The notes under the pieces are model-generated. The model was not told the DNA's origin and did not search any database. It saw only the letters and a list, made by a program, of their open reading frames with translations. This document shows, in pieces, positions 26,761 through 35,233 of a DNA stretch of 64,000 nt. The translations under genes were made by a program, and so were the position numbers. How positions within the stretch are numbered: position 1 is the stretch's first letter; every line of letters starts with the position of its first letter. Source of the DNA: Megasphaera_A sueciensis (GTDB lineage Bacteria; Bacillota; Negativicutes; Veillonellales; Megasphaeraceae); contig NZ_CP116939.1 in assembly GCF_050219315.1 (NCBI RefSeq), positions 372,001 to 436,000 of the forward strand, written 5' to 3'.

Positions 26761-26942
26761 ACTAACAGGCTGTTGCAGAGTACCCGTTTTATATAATCAT
26801 TGGAAGTAGTGTGATATGATTTGACGAAATATGACAAATTAGTGCTATGAGAATACCATGGATAACAATCCAAACTCTACGGAGCGTTTATTGTATAAGA
26901 GATAAAATTTTTATATAATTTATTGCATGGAGGATGTAAAAA

Positions 26943-27527
26943 ATGCAAAATACTAAAGTTGGAAATATCATTCGTACTTTACGTCAAGCTTGCAGTATGA
27001 CACAAAAACAACTTGCAGACAGAATGAATATTAGTGACAAAACCGTTTCCAAGTGGGAACGTGGTTTGGGATGTCCGGATATTTCGCTCATTCCAGAACT
27101 TTCTGATATTCTCGGAGTTGATACACAAAAATTATTGATCGGTGATATAACACCAAATGATTTTGTAGGAGGTAATATGAAGAACACAACCTATTATGTT
27201 TGTCCGATATGCCACAACATTTCACTTTGTACTGGTAAAGCAGAAATTTCATGTTGCGGGAAAAAGCTAACGGCTCAGGTAATGAAAAAAGCGGTTCTAA
27301 ATGAAAAATTATCGGTTCAAGTTATAGAAGACGATTGGAATATCACAAGTTTACACCCTATGACAAAAATGCATTACATTTCTTTTGTGGCTTTTGTTAC
27401 GGGAGGGAGCATTTATTTAATCAAGCAATATCCAGAATGGGACTTAAATGTTCGTATTCACAAAAGAGGGCATGGAATGTTGATTTGGTACTGTACGGAA
27501 CATGGATTATTTTACCAGTTGGTTTAG
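26943..27527 (+). CDS. XRE regulator with desulfoferrodoxin-like C-domain
   Basis: A 194-residue protein. Residues 5-65 are an XRE helix-turn-helix (MTQKQLADRMNISDKTVSKWERG). The C-terminal half begins with CPICHNISLCTGKAEISCCGKKL and continues HPMTKMHYISFVAFVTGG, the fold seen in desulfoferrodoxin-like domains, where cysteines and histidines bind iron. Redox-responsive repression is a fair guess, not shown. The ribosome site GGAGG precedes the ATG. It is followed after 19 bp by a broken flavodoxin-type gene that may once have been its target. Confidence 0.83.
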   Translation: MQNTKVGNIIRTLRQACSMTQKQLADRMNISDKTVSKWERGLGCPDISLIPELSDILGVDTQKLLIGDITPNDFVGGNMKNTTYYVCPICHNISLCTGKAEISCCGKKLTAQVMKKAVLNEKLSVQVIEDDWNITSLHPMTKMHYISFVAFVTGGSIYLIKQYPEWDLNVRIHKRGHGMLIWYCTEHGLFYQLV

Positions 27528-27546
27528 TCGAAAAAAGGAGAATCAA

Positions 27547-27973
27547 ATGAAATTTATAGTATTTAATGGGAGCCCTGCTGGAGTAAATAGCAACACAAAT
27601 GTGATTGCAGAATCGTTTTTAAATGGCGCAAAAAGAGCCAATGCTAGTACGGAAAATGTATTTTTAATTGATAAAAATATTATGTACTGTTGTGGTAATT
27701 TCAAATTGTGGTTTTCCAGGAGACAACAATTTTAAAACTATGAAAGTAGTATTTTCTTCCTGCAATCCTACCATTGAGATTTATCGTAACTGTGGCAGAC
27801 TTTTAAAAAGCAAGGATGAAAAAATTAAAACAGTTGTAAATAAATATCTGCAAATTGTTGCGCAGTCAGGATATGAAATGGCAACACAAAATTATGTGTC
27901 GGAAAAAACAAAATCAAAGCTAAATATGCAACTTATGTCAACGCCCGATTACGTAAAATACATCAGAATGTAG
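27547..27973 (+). pseudogene. Deleted NADPH-dependent FMN reductase-like gene
   Basis: The start MKFIVFNGSPAGVNSNTNVIAESF is the FMN phosphate loop of the flavodoxin/FMN-reductase family. Near 27690 the frame breaks, and a different frame (27740-27973) continues with a tail-like segment. The middle of the protein, about 100 residues, is missing. It was co-transcribed with the XRE gene. Confidence 0.7.
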
Positions 27974-28026
27974 AAAATTCAATAATAAAATCAGGCTAGT
28001 ATAAGCGCATACATTGGTAATATAAG

Positions 28027-28065
28027 AAAACAGGCGCTTTGCATACATTGCAGAGTGCCTGTTTT
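28027..28065. terminator. Hairpin terminator after the FMN reductase remnant
   Basis: AAAACAGGC-GCTTTGCA pairs with TGCAGAG-TGCCTGTTTT, with a T run on the + strand. The following 220 bp up to 28285 shows no gene I can support. Confidence 0.65.
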
Positions 28066-28285
28066 ATATAACCATGGTAAAATACGCGATAAACTTTACA
28101 AACAAGTCAAATTCTGATTGTCGGGACATTTTCACATCCATGAAGTCAACTCATTCATCGAAACCTTTGTTGGAGGCAATGGTCAATGAAGTTCGCTCAG
28201 ACATGACCGAGACAAGGCCAAAGAATCAATTGACCTCAGCTGGAGAACATGGTATAAATCCCATTTCGGTTAGAAGTTGTATCTA

Positions 28286-29478
28286 TCAGGACGCCGCTGT
28301 TCGTTCGGTGAAATAATATAATAAGGCTGCCAACGGTATTGCCATGCCTAGAATAGATGTGAACCACCAACTGCCATATGCATAGGCCCAGCCCCCTATT
28401 GCTGAACCGATGGCTCCACCGATAAAGAACACTGCCATGAATATGCCGTTTACCCGTCCGCGGATGTCGCTTCCCAGTGCATAAACTGCGCGTTGACCGA
28501 GGACAAGGTTGCCGGATACTGCCATATCCAGCGTAATTGCTGCGATGACAAACATAATCAATGATAGAGCTGGATTATCTTCAAATATATGTGTAATCAC
28601 AAATGCCAGAGTTGCAATCCCAATAGCCATACCTGTCAATGGTTTTGTCCAGCCCCTGTCGGCTAGTCTTCCCGCAATAGGAGCCGCTATGGCCCCAGCC
28701 ACACCAGCAAAAGCGAATAAGGCAATACCTTGTTGTGATAAGTGGAAGTGATGGGTTAGCCATAAAGGGACGACTGTCCAAAACAGACTAAAGGCACCGA
28801 ATAAGCAAGCTTGATATAAGGAACGGCGGCGTAAAACCGATTTTGTTTTGAACAGTTTCCATAAGGAACGGAGCAGCGTACCATAATTCATAGTAGGTAT
28901 GGGGGAACGCCTGGGAAGAATACAAGCTAATAATACTGCTAAGATAGTGGTAATAATAGCCGATAAAGCAAAAACGACCCTCCATCCAAAAAAATCTGTA
29001 ATCATACTTGCAACAGGTCGAGCAAGCATGATTCCCAATAAGAGACCACTCATCACATTTCCCACAACTTGACCGCGCTGTTTTTCGGTTGCCAGGTGGG
29101 CTGCGTAGGGGACTAGGATTTGTGTTGCCACTGAACCCAGGCCAATCAACAGGGCTGAAACAAGAAAAAACAACGCCGTATGTGCCAGATATGCCGCAAC
29201 CAATGCGCAAATAACGACAGCTAATGCTGCTAAAACCAGTCGCCGATTTTCCACGAGATCGCTGAGCGGCACAATAAACAGTAAACCTAAAACGTAACCG
29301 ATTTGGGTCAGCGTTACGATGAAACCGGCTGAGGCAAGGGGAAGGTGTGTATCTGTGCTGATAGGGCCAACTAAGGGTTGAGTATAATAAAGATTTGCCA
29401 CAATAACTCCACATGAAACAGCTAATAGGAATGTAATCCAACGAGGAGTTTTTTTATTTCGGGGTGAACATTCATCAT
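28286..29478 (-). CDS. MFS efflux transporter with a frameshift near the start
   Basis: A 12-helix major facilitator of the drug-efflux/YnfM-like type (ANLYYTQPLVGPIS, GRLADRGWTKPL, GSDIRGRVNGIFMAVFFIGGAIGSAIGG). The frame read from a GTG at 29401 lacks most of helix 1. Upstream an ATG at 29478 with GGAAGGG encodes MMNVHPEIKK, then a run of seven A (29449-29455 on the + strand) shifts it off frame; one extra A would join it to TPRWITFLLAVSCGVIVANLYY, a normal first helix. So the gene is frameshifted, phase-variable or slippage-corrected, or the base is a sequencing error. It is divergent from a TetR gene across a palindromic operator. Confidence 0.8.
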
Positions 29479-29496
29479 AGAAGAATCCCTTCCTTT

Positions 29497-29580
29497 GTTT
29501 AGTTTATAATAGTGTTAAATACAAATACTATACGTTTAGTTTTGTATTTAACACTATTATAAACTAAACGTATAGTATTT
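29497..29580. promoter_or_regulatory. Nested palindromic operators between MFS and TetR genes
   Basis: A perfect 29-bp inverted repeat (29497-29525 and 29541-29569, loop 15 bp) overlaps a second perfect 17-bp inverted repeat (29523-29539 and 29564-29580, containing CTATACGTTTAG). A further ACGTATAGT half-site lies near 29624. The unit ACTATACGT recurs three times and is the likely TetR binding site, controlling both divergent genes. Confidence 0.75.
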
Positions 29581-29673
29581 GTAAAGACATAATTTCTTTT
29601 CTTGTAAGAAATTATATTGTATAATGTACGTATAGTTTTAACTAAAGAAAAATATACAGGAAGGTGTTGTCAT

Positions 29674-30270
29674 TTGGAAAAGAAAAAGGGGCGTCCCCGT
29701 AACCTCGAAACACAAAAAGCTATTCTTACGGCTGCCTATGATTTGTTGTTAGAGACTGATTTTGAGACCGTAACAGTTGAAAAAATTGCCGAGCGGGCAA
29801 AAGTCAGTAAAGCGACAATCTATAAATGGTGGCCAAACAAAGCTGCCGTTGTGATGGACAGCTTTCTATCTGCTGCTTCAGCAAGGCTTCCTGTACCGGA
29901 TACAGGCTCCGTTATGGATGATATAGTTATACAGGTCAACAACCTGGCCAAATTTTTGACGAGCCGGGAGGGAAAAGTAATTAATGAGTTGATTGCAGAG
30001 GGACAATTTGACCTAAAGCTGGCTGAAGAATATCGGGTAAGATATTTTTATCCTCGACGGCTGGACTCACACCATATCCTGGAGCGTGGGGTAGAACGGG
30101 GCGAATTGAGGAAAGATCTCGATATAGAGCTAAGTATAGATTTGATTTATGGGCCGCTTTTTTATCGTTTGTTAATAACTGGGGAAAAATTGGATGAATA
30201 TTTTATCAGGACTTTAATTCATTACGCGTTTGCCGGAATTCAGGCAAAGGAAGAATCGCATATGCGGTGA
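29674..30270 (+). CDS. TetR-family repressor
   Basis: A 198-residue repressor with an N-terminal helix-turn-helix (EKIAERAKVSKATIYKWWPNKAAVVMDSF) and a TetR_C ligand domain. The TTG at 29674 is chosen because AGGAAGG precedes it and the protein then begins in the usual basic KKKGRPRN arm; the frame opens earlier at 29617. It is divergent from the MFS transporter and almost certainly represses it and itself. Confidence 0.88.
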   Translation: MEKKKGRPRNLETQKAILTAAYDLLLETDFETVTVEKIAERAKVSKATIYKWWPNKAAVVMDSFLSAASARLPVPDTGSVMDDIVIQVNNLAKFLTSREGKVINELIAEGQFDLKLAEEYRVRYFYPRRLDSHHILERGVERGELRKDLDIELSIDLIYGPLFYRLLITGEKLDEYFIRTLIHYAFAGIQAKEESHMR

Positions 30271-30378
30271 TGTTTGTTGACTGTATTCTTCGGCTAATAG
30301 CAATTTCCTGCTTGGATCAATGTTTCTTACAGGGGTGATACAAGATAAACAGGAGCGGAAAGGAGACTGTTATCGTAT

Positions 30379-30590
30379 GATGGGACCGGATAAGAATAAA
30401 CTATACCCCAATGAAACAATCAAGACGGTATGTTACATCAGTAATCTTCCCAAAAGAGCAAATGTTGAGATCGGGGATTATACACATTATAGTGATAATA
30501 AAAAGTCACCGGAACAGTTTTATGATGCCATCGATTTGATCATTTTGAAGACTTGGCGTTTGCGGATAATCCTGCTGTCTTAAAAAAGCT
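30379..30590 (+). pseudogene. 5' fragment of a CatB/Vat-type acetyltransferase gene
   Basis: MGPDKNKLYPNETIKTVCYI, then NVEIGDYTHYSD matches the N-terminus of hexapeptide xenobiotic acetyltransferases. After about 50 residues the match ends and the frame stops; the next frame (FEDLAFADNPAVLKKLL) may be unrelated debris. The left-handed beta-helix catalytic part is gone. Confidence 0.65.
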
Positions 30591-30618
30591 GCTTTGCCGA
30601 TAGCATATGAGGATATCT

Positions 30619-31122
30619 ATGGAGAATCAATTTGTAAATATAACCGCGGAAAATCTTGTTCATGAACATTTGTGCTGTATTATTCGCAGTACGAAGCTGC
30701 ATTCTGGTATAAAAGTAAAGCGTCAGTGGCTTTCGGACCAATCGTTTGCAAAAAAGTATGGCTTGGAGGTTGTGGATAGTACGGAGAATGGATATGAATT
30801 GTTGGCGCGTTCTTTTGATGGAACTACCCCTAAATTTGCACCGCAGGTGAAAAATAACAGGATTGAAAATAAGGAACTGACCATATATTATGATAGGCAA
30901 TGTCCTTATGTGTATCAAGCGATTGAACGGATAAAACAGTATTGCGGATTGAATCGTGTTCCGGTATCTTTCATTGAAGTAGATACATTACAAAAAGCAA
31001 AAGGATTACCTTGTGTTTTCAATAATTGGGGTGTGTTTTATAAAGGAATCTTTGAAACTGTAAATGTATTGGACATTGCCTATCTAAAAAGGATATTGAA
31101 GAAACAAAATCGTTTGTTTTAA
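30619..31122 (+). pseudogene. YoaP-like GNAT gene with in-frame internal deletion
   Basis: The start NQFVNITAENLVHEHLCCII and the end (PKFAPQVKNN, LTIYYDRQCPYVYQAI, PCVFNNWGVFYKGIF) match the two termini of YoaP-type acetyltransferases. The acetyl-CoA-binding centre of the GNAT domain, roughly 80 residues, is missing in frame at about residue 45, so catalysis is unlikely. The ATG at 30619 follows GAGGATATCT. It is 167 residues where the family is about 250. Confidence 0.65.
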
Positions 31123-31135
31123 AGGAGGGAATATC

Positions 31136-31204
31136 ATGATTATTTGCATTGCTGCCGCTTCATACAAAGTTAGCTGCAGCGGCGATTGTATGAAGCGAGT
31201 ATAG
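31136..31204 (+). CDS. 22-codon leader ORF ahead of the cat-like gene
   Basis: A short frame behind one of the strongest ribosome sites in the window (AAAGGAGGG, six bases before the ATG). The peptide starts MIICIAAASY and ends CSGDCMKRV. An 11-bp perfect hairpin (GCTTCATACAA at 31157-31167, inverse at 31186-31196) lies inside it and competes with a GCCGCT/AGCGGC pairing. This layout is like translational or transcriptional attenuation leaders of antibiotic resistance genes; its function is inference. Confidence 0.45.
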   Translation: MIICIAAASYKVSCSGDCMKRV

Positions 31205-31267
31205 TCGCTGACGGCTGATTTTGCTATAAGTATGAATTTAATTAATATAGCAAAGAAGGCTGATGAA

Positions 31268-31918
31268 ATGAATTATAAAAAAGTAGATTTAAAAACATAT
31301 TACCGTCGTGGTGTATACCGGCATTTTTCCAAAGATTGTAAATGTTCTATTTCGATGACCCACACTATCGATGTGACTGCACTGGATGCATTTTCCAGAC
31401 GGACAGAAACAAAGTTTTATATTAATTTTCTGTATATTTTAACAAAAGTGCTAAATGCCAGAGAAGATTATCGAATGGCATATCTATGGAAGAGTGATGA
31501 AGTTATTGTGTATGATCGGATTCATCCTACGCAGTACATCTTCCATGAAGATACAGAAACCTGTACGCCTGTTTATACAACTTATCATCCAGCATATAAT
31601 ATTTTTTATGAAGGTTGCGCAGCGGATATCGAAAAAGCCAAGCAATCCCGTCAGTATGGACTCGATATGGAGCATCATCCTAACTGGTTTGATGCATCTT
31701 ATGTTTCCTGGCTGTCTTATGATGCACTGCACGTGGAACTGCCGGATGGCTATCTCTATTTTATGCCTATTGTGAACTGGGGCAGGTATCGGAAAGAAAA
31801 TGGCTGTCTTGTGATGCCGGTCAGTGTCAGATTAAACCATGCCGCAGCGGATGGATATCTTTTGGCAAAGGTTTATTTGCTTTTAGCACAAGAAATAGCC
31901 GTACTCACATCGTTATAA
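31268..31918 (+). CDS. Chloramphenicol acetyltransferase-like protein (CAT type A fold)
   Basis: A 216-residue CAT-fold acetyltransferase: an N-terminal YRRGVYRHFSKDCKCSISMT and a catalytic motif NHAAADG with H191 and D195 (HxxxDG). Classic CAT has HH in place of NH. It would move acetyl from acetyl-CoA to a hydroxyl; chloramphenicol as substrate is unproven. The ATG at 31268 has AGAAGG eight bases upstream; an ATG at 31232 has no site. The leader ORF and hairpins lie 63 bp ahead. Confidence 0.8.
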   Translation: MNYKKVDLKTYYRRGVYRHFSKDCKCSISMTHTIDVTALDAFSRRTETKFYINFLYILTKVLNAREDYRMAYLWKSDEVIVYDRIHPTQYIFHEDTETCTPVYTTYHPAYNIFYEGCAADIEKAKQSRQYGLDMEHHPNWFDASYVSWLSYDALHVELPDGYLYFMPIVNWGRYRKENGCLVMPVSVRLNHAAADGYLLAKVYLLLAQEIAVLTSL

Positions 31919-31964
31919 ACTGAATATATCGAAAAATTTTATTTGATTTTATAATACTAGGTAT

Positions 31965-32004
31965 GCAAAAAGACGTTCAATACGAATATTGAACGTCTTT
32001 TTGC
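31965..32004. terminator. Bidirectional terminator between cat-like gene and fetB
   Basis: A perfect 17-bp stem (GCAAAAAGACGTTCAAT and its inverse) with a 6-nt loop and A/T runs on both sides serves the two convergent genes. Confidence 0.85.
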
Positions 32005-32038
32005 AATGAGCGGCTTCCTATTTGTTTTGCTGCATCGG

Positions 32039-32809
32039 CTATTTTATAAAGAGCAATTGTTTTTTACTATTGAAAAAACTCCGGTACGCTAAATAACAGG
32101 CGATAAATGAAGCGATGGAAGAGGTAGAAAGAAGCATAAAGGTAACCATGATCTGATATTTTATTGCTTCCATCGGAGAGGATCCGGCTAGAATTAGTCC
32201 GGTCATCATACCGGGAAGGGATACGATTCCCAGTGTTTTGGTAGAATCAATCGTTGGCAGCATGCCCGTTTTTATACAGTTGCGTATAATATCAATAGAG
32301 GAAGGCAGTATATCGGCACCCAATGAAAGTTTTGTTTCCACTTCGTCTCGTTTGTTTTTAAAATCAGATGCGATTTGCCTATAACATAATCCAAGGGCGA
32401 CCATAGCATTGCCGATAATCATACCGCTGACAGGAATGATTTGGTATGGTTCATATTCAATTGTTTTTGATACAACAAGAATTGCCAGCGTTACAATGGT
32501 TCCAATTGATATAGATAAGAAAGAGATATAAAAACCATTTTTGACATCCTTGCCTCTTTTTGCAGCATTATAGGCTGCATTGAATATCATGAAAATAAGC
32601 AGGAGAGTTGTAAAAACAGGGCTTTTTAGACCAAAAATATATTCCAGGACGTATCCTACTATAATAAGTTGAACTACGGCTCGGATAACCCCAATGATGA
32701 CTTCTTTTTCCAGTTTTAGCTTTTGCCAATAGGAGAAAAAAAGTGTTACAAGTACCAATGAAGATGAAATAAGTAAAGATGTTACACTGATTGCAGTTGA
32801 ACTGTTCAT
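32039..32809 (-). CDS. fetB: FetB-type ABC permease (iron exporter)
   Basis: A 256-residue integral membrane protein of the YbbM/FetB family with about seven hydrophobic segments (VIGVIRAVVQLIIVGYVLEY; ISVSGMIIGNAM-type block; SLPGMMTGLILAGSSPMEAIKYQ). In E. coli FetAB exports iron and eases peroxide stress. Its ATG overlaps the stop of the upstream fetA by four bases, so the two are co-translated. Confidence 0.88.
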   Translation of the reverse strand: MNSSTAISVTSLLISSSLVLVTLFFSYWQKLKLEKEVIIGVIRAVVQLIIVGYVLEYIFGLKSPVFTTLLLIFMIFNAAYNAAKRGKDVKNGFYISFLSISIGTIVTLAILVVSKTIEYEPYQIIPVSGMIIGNAMVALGLCYRQIASDFKNKRDEVETKLSLGADILPSSIDIIRNCIKTGMLPTIDSTKTLGIVSLPGMMTGLILAGSSPMEAIKYQIMVTFMLLSTSSIASFIACYLAYRSFFNSKKQLLFIK

Positions 32810-33462
32810 TTTATAACCTCCAAGGACTTGATTTCGCCGTCTGTTATAGATAAGAGTTTATTCGCATATTTTCTGCTTTGTTCAGGATTATGAGTTACCC
32901 ATAAAATGGTCATACCTTCTTTATTTAATGTATCAATGACGGCTTCAACAATGTTTGTATTTACCACATCAAGGGCAGAGGTAATTTCATCTAAAAGCAG
33001 GATCTCCGGTTTGAATAGTAAACTGCGTATCAGGGCTATCCGTTGTTTTTCTCCGCCGGAAAGATTTTGTACATCTTTATTCAAATAGGCGGTGGTCATA
33101 TGAAACATAGAAAATAAAGCAGTGATCCTTTTTTGATCTGGATTACTGTTTCGTATGGAGAAAGGGAAATTGATATTTTCCATCACAGTATCACCAAAAA
33201 GATAAGGTGTCTGAAAACAGTAGGTAATATTTTTTCTTAACTCCGTTGGCTCATAGGAGGTAAAATTTTTGTTTTTAAAAAGGATACTGCCTTTAGTAGG
33301 GCTGATCAAATAGCTGCAAAGTTTAAGAAAAGTGCTTTTGCCGCTGCCGGACGGACCGACAATTGAAATAAAATCATTTTCTTCAATCTGCATAGATATA
33401 TCGCTAAGAATGGATTTACCTTCATTATCAAAAGATACGTTTTGAAATTCAAGTAATGACAA
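32806..33462 (-). CDS. fetA: FetA-type ABC ATPase (iron exporter)
   Basis: A 218-residue nucleotide-binding subunit: Walker A GPSGSGKST at 36-44, signature LSGGEKQ at 134-140, Walker B LLLDE at 155-159 and an H-loop (WVTHN). It powers the FetB permease. It starts at a TTG behind GGGGG. The upstream region carries strong palindromes (33583-33597 and 33596-33646) that may be its operator or belong to the opposite-strand ORF. Confidence 0.9.
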   Translation of the reverse strand: MSLLEFQNVSFDNEGKSILSDISMQIEENDFISIVGPSGSGKSTFLKLCSYLISPTKGSILFKNKNFTSYEPTELRKNITYCFQTPYLFGDTVMENINFPFSIRNSNPDQKRITALFSMFHMTTAYLNKDVQNLSGGEKQRIALIRSLLFKPEILLLDEITSALDVVNTNIVEAVIDTLNKEGMTILWVTHNPEQSRKYANKLLSITDGEIKSLEVIK

Positions 33463-33660
33463 AATAAACGCCCCCAGACTATTTTTTATTCAGGGTAAAT
33501 AAAAAATTTTTATGTATGTTTCCAATACTTCTTCAAGTACGTGTGGACGGGGGAATACCGTGGTTTATGTATAATCATATTTTTGTCCAACGGACAATCC
33601 CCCTATACTATATGTACGATACTCGTATATATAGTATAGGGGGATTATTGTATTTTATCA
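33463..33660. promoter_or_regulatory. Palindrome-rich region upstream of fetA
   Basis: A perfect 18-bp inverted repeat (33596-33613 and 33629-33646, AATCCCCCTATACTATAT with a 15-nt loop) is preceded by TTGTCC-AAC-GGACAA (33583-33597). A TTTTTTATT/AATAAAAAA dyad lies at about 33483-33506. It has no gene of its own. It is a candidate divergent operator region. Confidence 0.5.
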
Positions 33661-33840
33661 ATGAAAATAGTAAGCAAATTTTTGATGATTTTTGCGGTTA
33701 TAGCCGTTATATTGGTGATGAGTCAACATCTGGTTTTATTTGAACAGGTCCATTCCGCCTATTATCAAAATCATAAAAAAGTATTGATTGAAAATATTTT
33801 AAGATTTTTTCTTGTTCCGATCAATCGTTTTCTATACTAA
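33661..33840 (+). CDS. Possible small single-span membrane protein
   Basis: A 59-codon frame starts MKIVSKFLMIFAVIAVILVM, a basic start followed by one membrane helix, then a soluble tail with basic residues (YYQNHKKVLIENILRFF). No clear ribosome site precedes the ATG, but an 18-bp hairpin ends 14 bp upstream. It is unrecognised and could be spurious. Confidence 0.35.
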   Translation: MKIVSKFLMIFAVIAVILVMSQHLVLFEQVHSAYYQNHKKVLIENILRFFLVPINRFLY

Positions 33841-34212
33841 GGTAAGTTAAAGATTCAGTTATAGAACAAAAAAACACTAAAAAGAAGCACCAACGGTTTT
33901 AAAAATTGATTTGGTATAAAAATGGTAAGGAAATATATGTCGTAATCTGAACTTTTATTAAAATTTGAACATAGGTTGAAACATATTGAAATTTACAAGC
34001 TAGTGATAGTCTGGTAAAATAAATGCGTTGGAAATGTTGAATCGCATTAATAATAAAAGTCTTGGTTCAATACGTAATTCATTTATCCGTATGTGTAAAA
34101 ATTCTGAACGATAAAGAGCCTTACCTGAAAATACAATTTCGAATTGTTTTATTAAAATCGTTGACGGGTATCAAATGGTGGGTGCAGTATATAAGAAGAA
34201 GGCGAGCTTTTG
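33841..34212. other. Gap with no gene seen
   Basis: AT-rich sequence between the small ORF and the K+ channel gene. Open frames here are short, without ribosome sites or family resemblance. I see no clear promoter or structured element. Confidence 0.4.
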
Positions 34213-35199
34213 ATGAATCGACTAAAATGGGCAGTAGTATATGTTCTTTGTGTAGTGACTGTTGGAATTATCGGATTTGCTTGCATTGAACATTTATCAT
34301 GGCTCGATGCCATCTATGTGACAATTACTACACTTAGTACCGTTGGTTATGGAGATGTTGTTCCAACAACTGTAGCCGGAAAAATATTTACTATTTTTTT
34401 TATTGTTTCTGGCGTGGGTACGACAGGGTATATGCTTGTACTAATTTTGGGCATTATTATTGAGGGACATATAAAAGATCAGTTTGGGAGGCGCGCCATG
34501 TTACAAAAAATAGCTAAGCTTAGTCAGCATATTATTGTTTGTGGGGCTGGACGAGTCGGAGAGCAAGTAATAGGAGGTTTAAAAAACAGTGCAAGATCGT
34601 TTGTGGTAATTGAAATAGATCAGAAGAAAGCGGATTTGCTGCGGGCAGAGAATGTTATGACCATCTGTGGCGATGCCAAGTTGGATAAAGTACTTCAGAC
34701 CGCAGGGGTTAAAAGAGCAGCAATTTTGGTGTCGGCATTGTCCGATGATGCTGACAATGTATACGTTACTTTATCGGCTAAAAGCCAAAATCAAGATATT
34801 ATCATTGCGGCACGGGCTGATGAAGAAGAAGCGGAATCTAAGCTGAAACAGGCTGGTGCATCCATGGTCATATCGCCGTCTATTTCGGGGGGAAGACAAA
34901 TATTGGCCGCTATAGAATATCCACTGGCCTATGATTTTCTTCAAAACATGTTTTATAATCAAAAATTTGATGTGGACATGGCCGAAATACGAGTTTGTGA
35001 AAAATCAAACCTTGCGGGAGAACGACTTGCGGATTTTTGGGCTAAAGAAGCTCTTAATTTAACTATCGCCGCCATTAAAAGAAACAATGTCTTTCTTTCC
35101 ACTTCGATTGAAACTGAAACAATAGCGGCCCATGATATTCTTATTGTGATTGGGCAGCCTGTGTCTATTCAGAAATTGATCACATTGGCAGCAGGGTAA
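34213..35199 (+). CDS. Two-helix K+ channel with RCK/TrkA-N domain
   Basis: A 328-residue potassium channel: helix 1 (residues 5-24), pore loop with selectivity filter TVGYGD at 43-48, helix 2 (57-83), then a cytosolic RCK domain with nucleotide loop GAGRVG at 111-116 and a TrkA-C-like domain at the end. It resembles MthK/YugO types in which ligand binding to the RCK gating ring opens the pore. The ATG at 34213 follows AGAAGG. It converges on eno. Confidence 0.92.
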   Translation: MNRLKWAVVYVLCVVTVGIIGFACIEHLSWLDAIYVTITTLSTVGYGDVVPTTVAGKIFTIFFIVSGVGTTGYMLVLILGIIIEGHIKDQFGRRAMLQKIAKLSQHIIVCGAGRVGEQVIGGLKNSARSFVVIEIDQKKADLLRAENVMTICGDAKLDKVLQTAGVKRAAILVSALSDDADNVYVTLSAKSQNQDIIIAARADEEEAESKLKQAGASMVISPSISGGRQILAAIEYPLAYDFLQNMFYNQKFDVDMAEIRVCEKSNLAGERLADFWAKEALNLTIAAIKRNNVFLSTSIETETIAAHDILIVIGQPVSIQKLITLAAG

Positions 35200-35233
35200 A
35201 TCAAATGCAGATGTTCAGGACCAAAAGACATAC

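Noticed and set aside
28074..28316. 80-codon + strand frame
   Set aside because: It has no ribosome site or recognisable family and overlaps the end of the MFS gene on the other strand.
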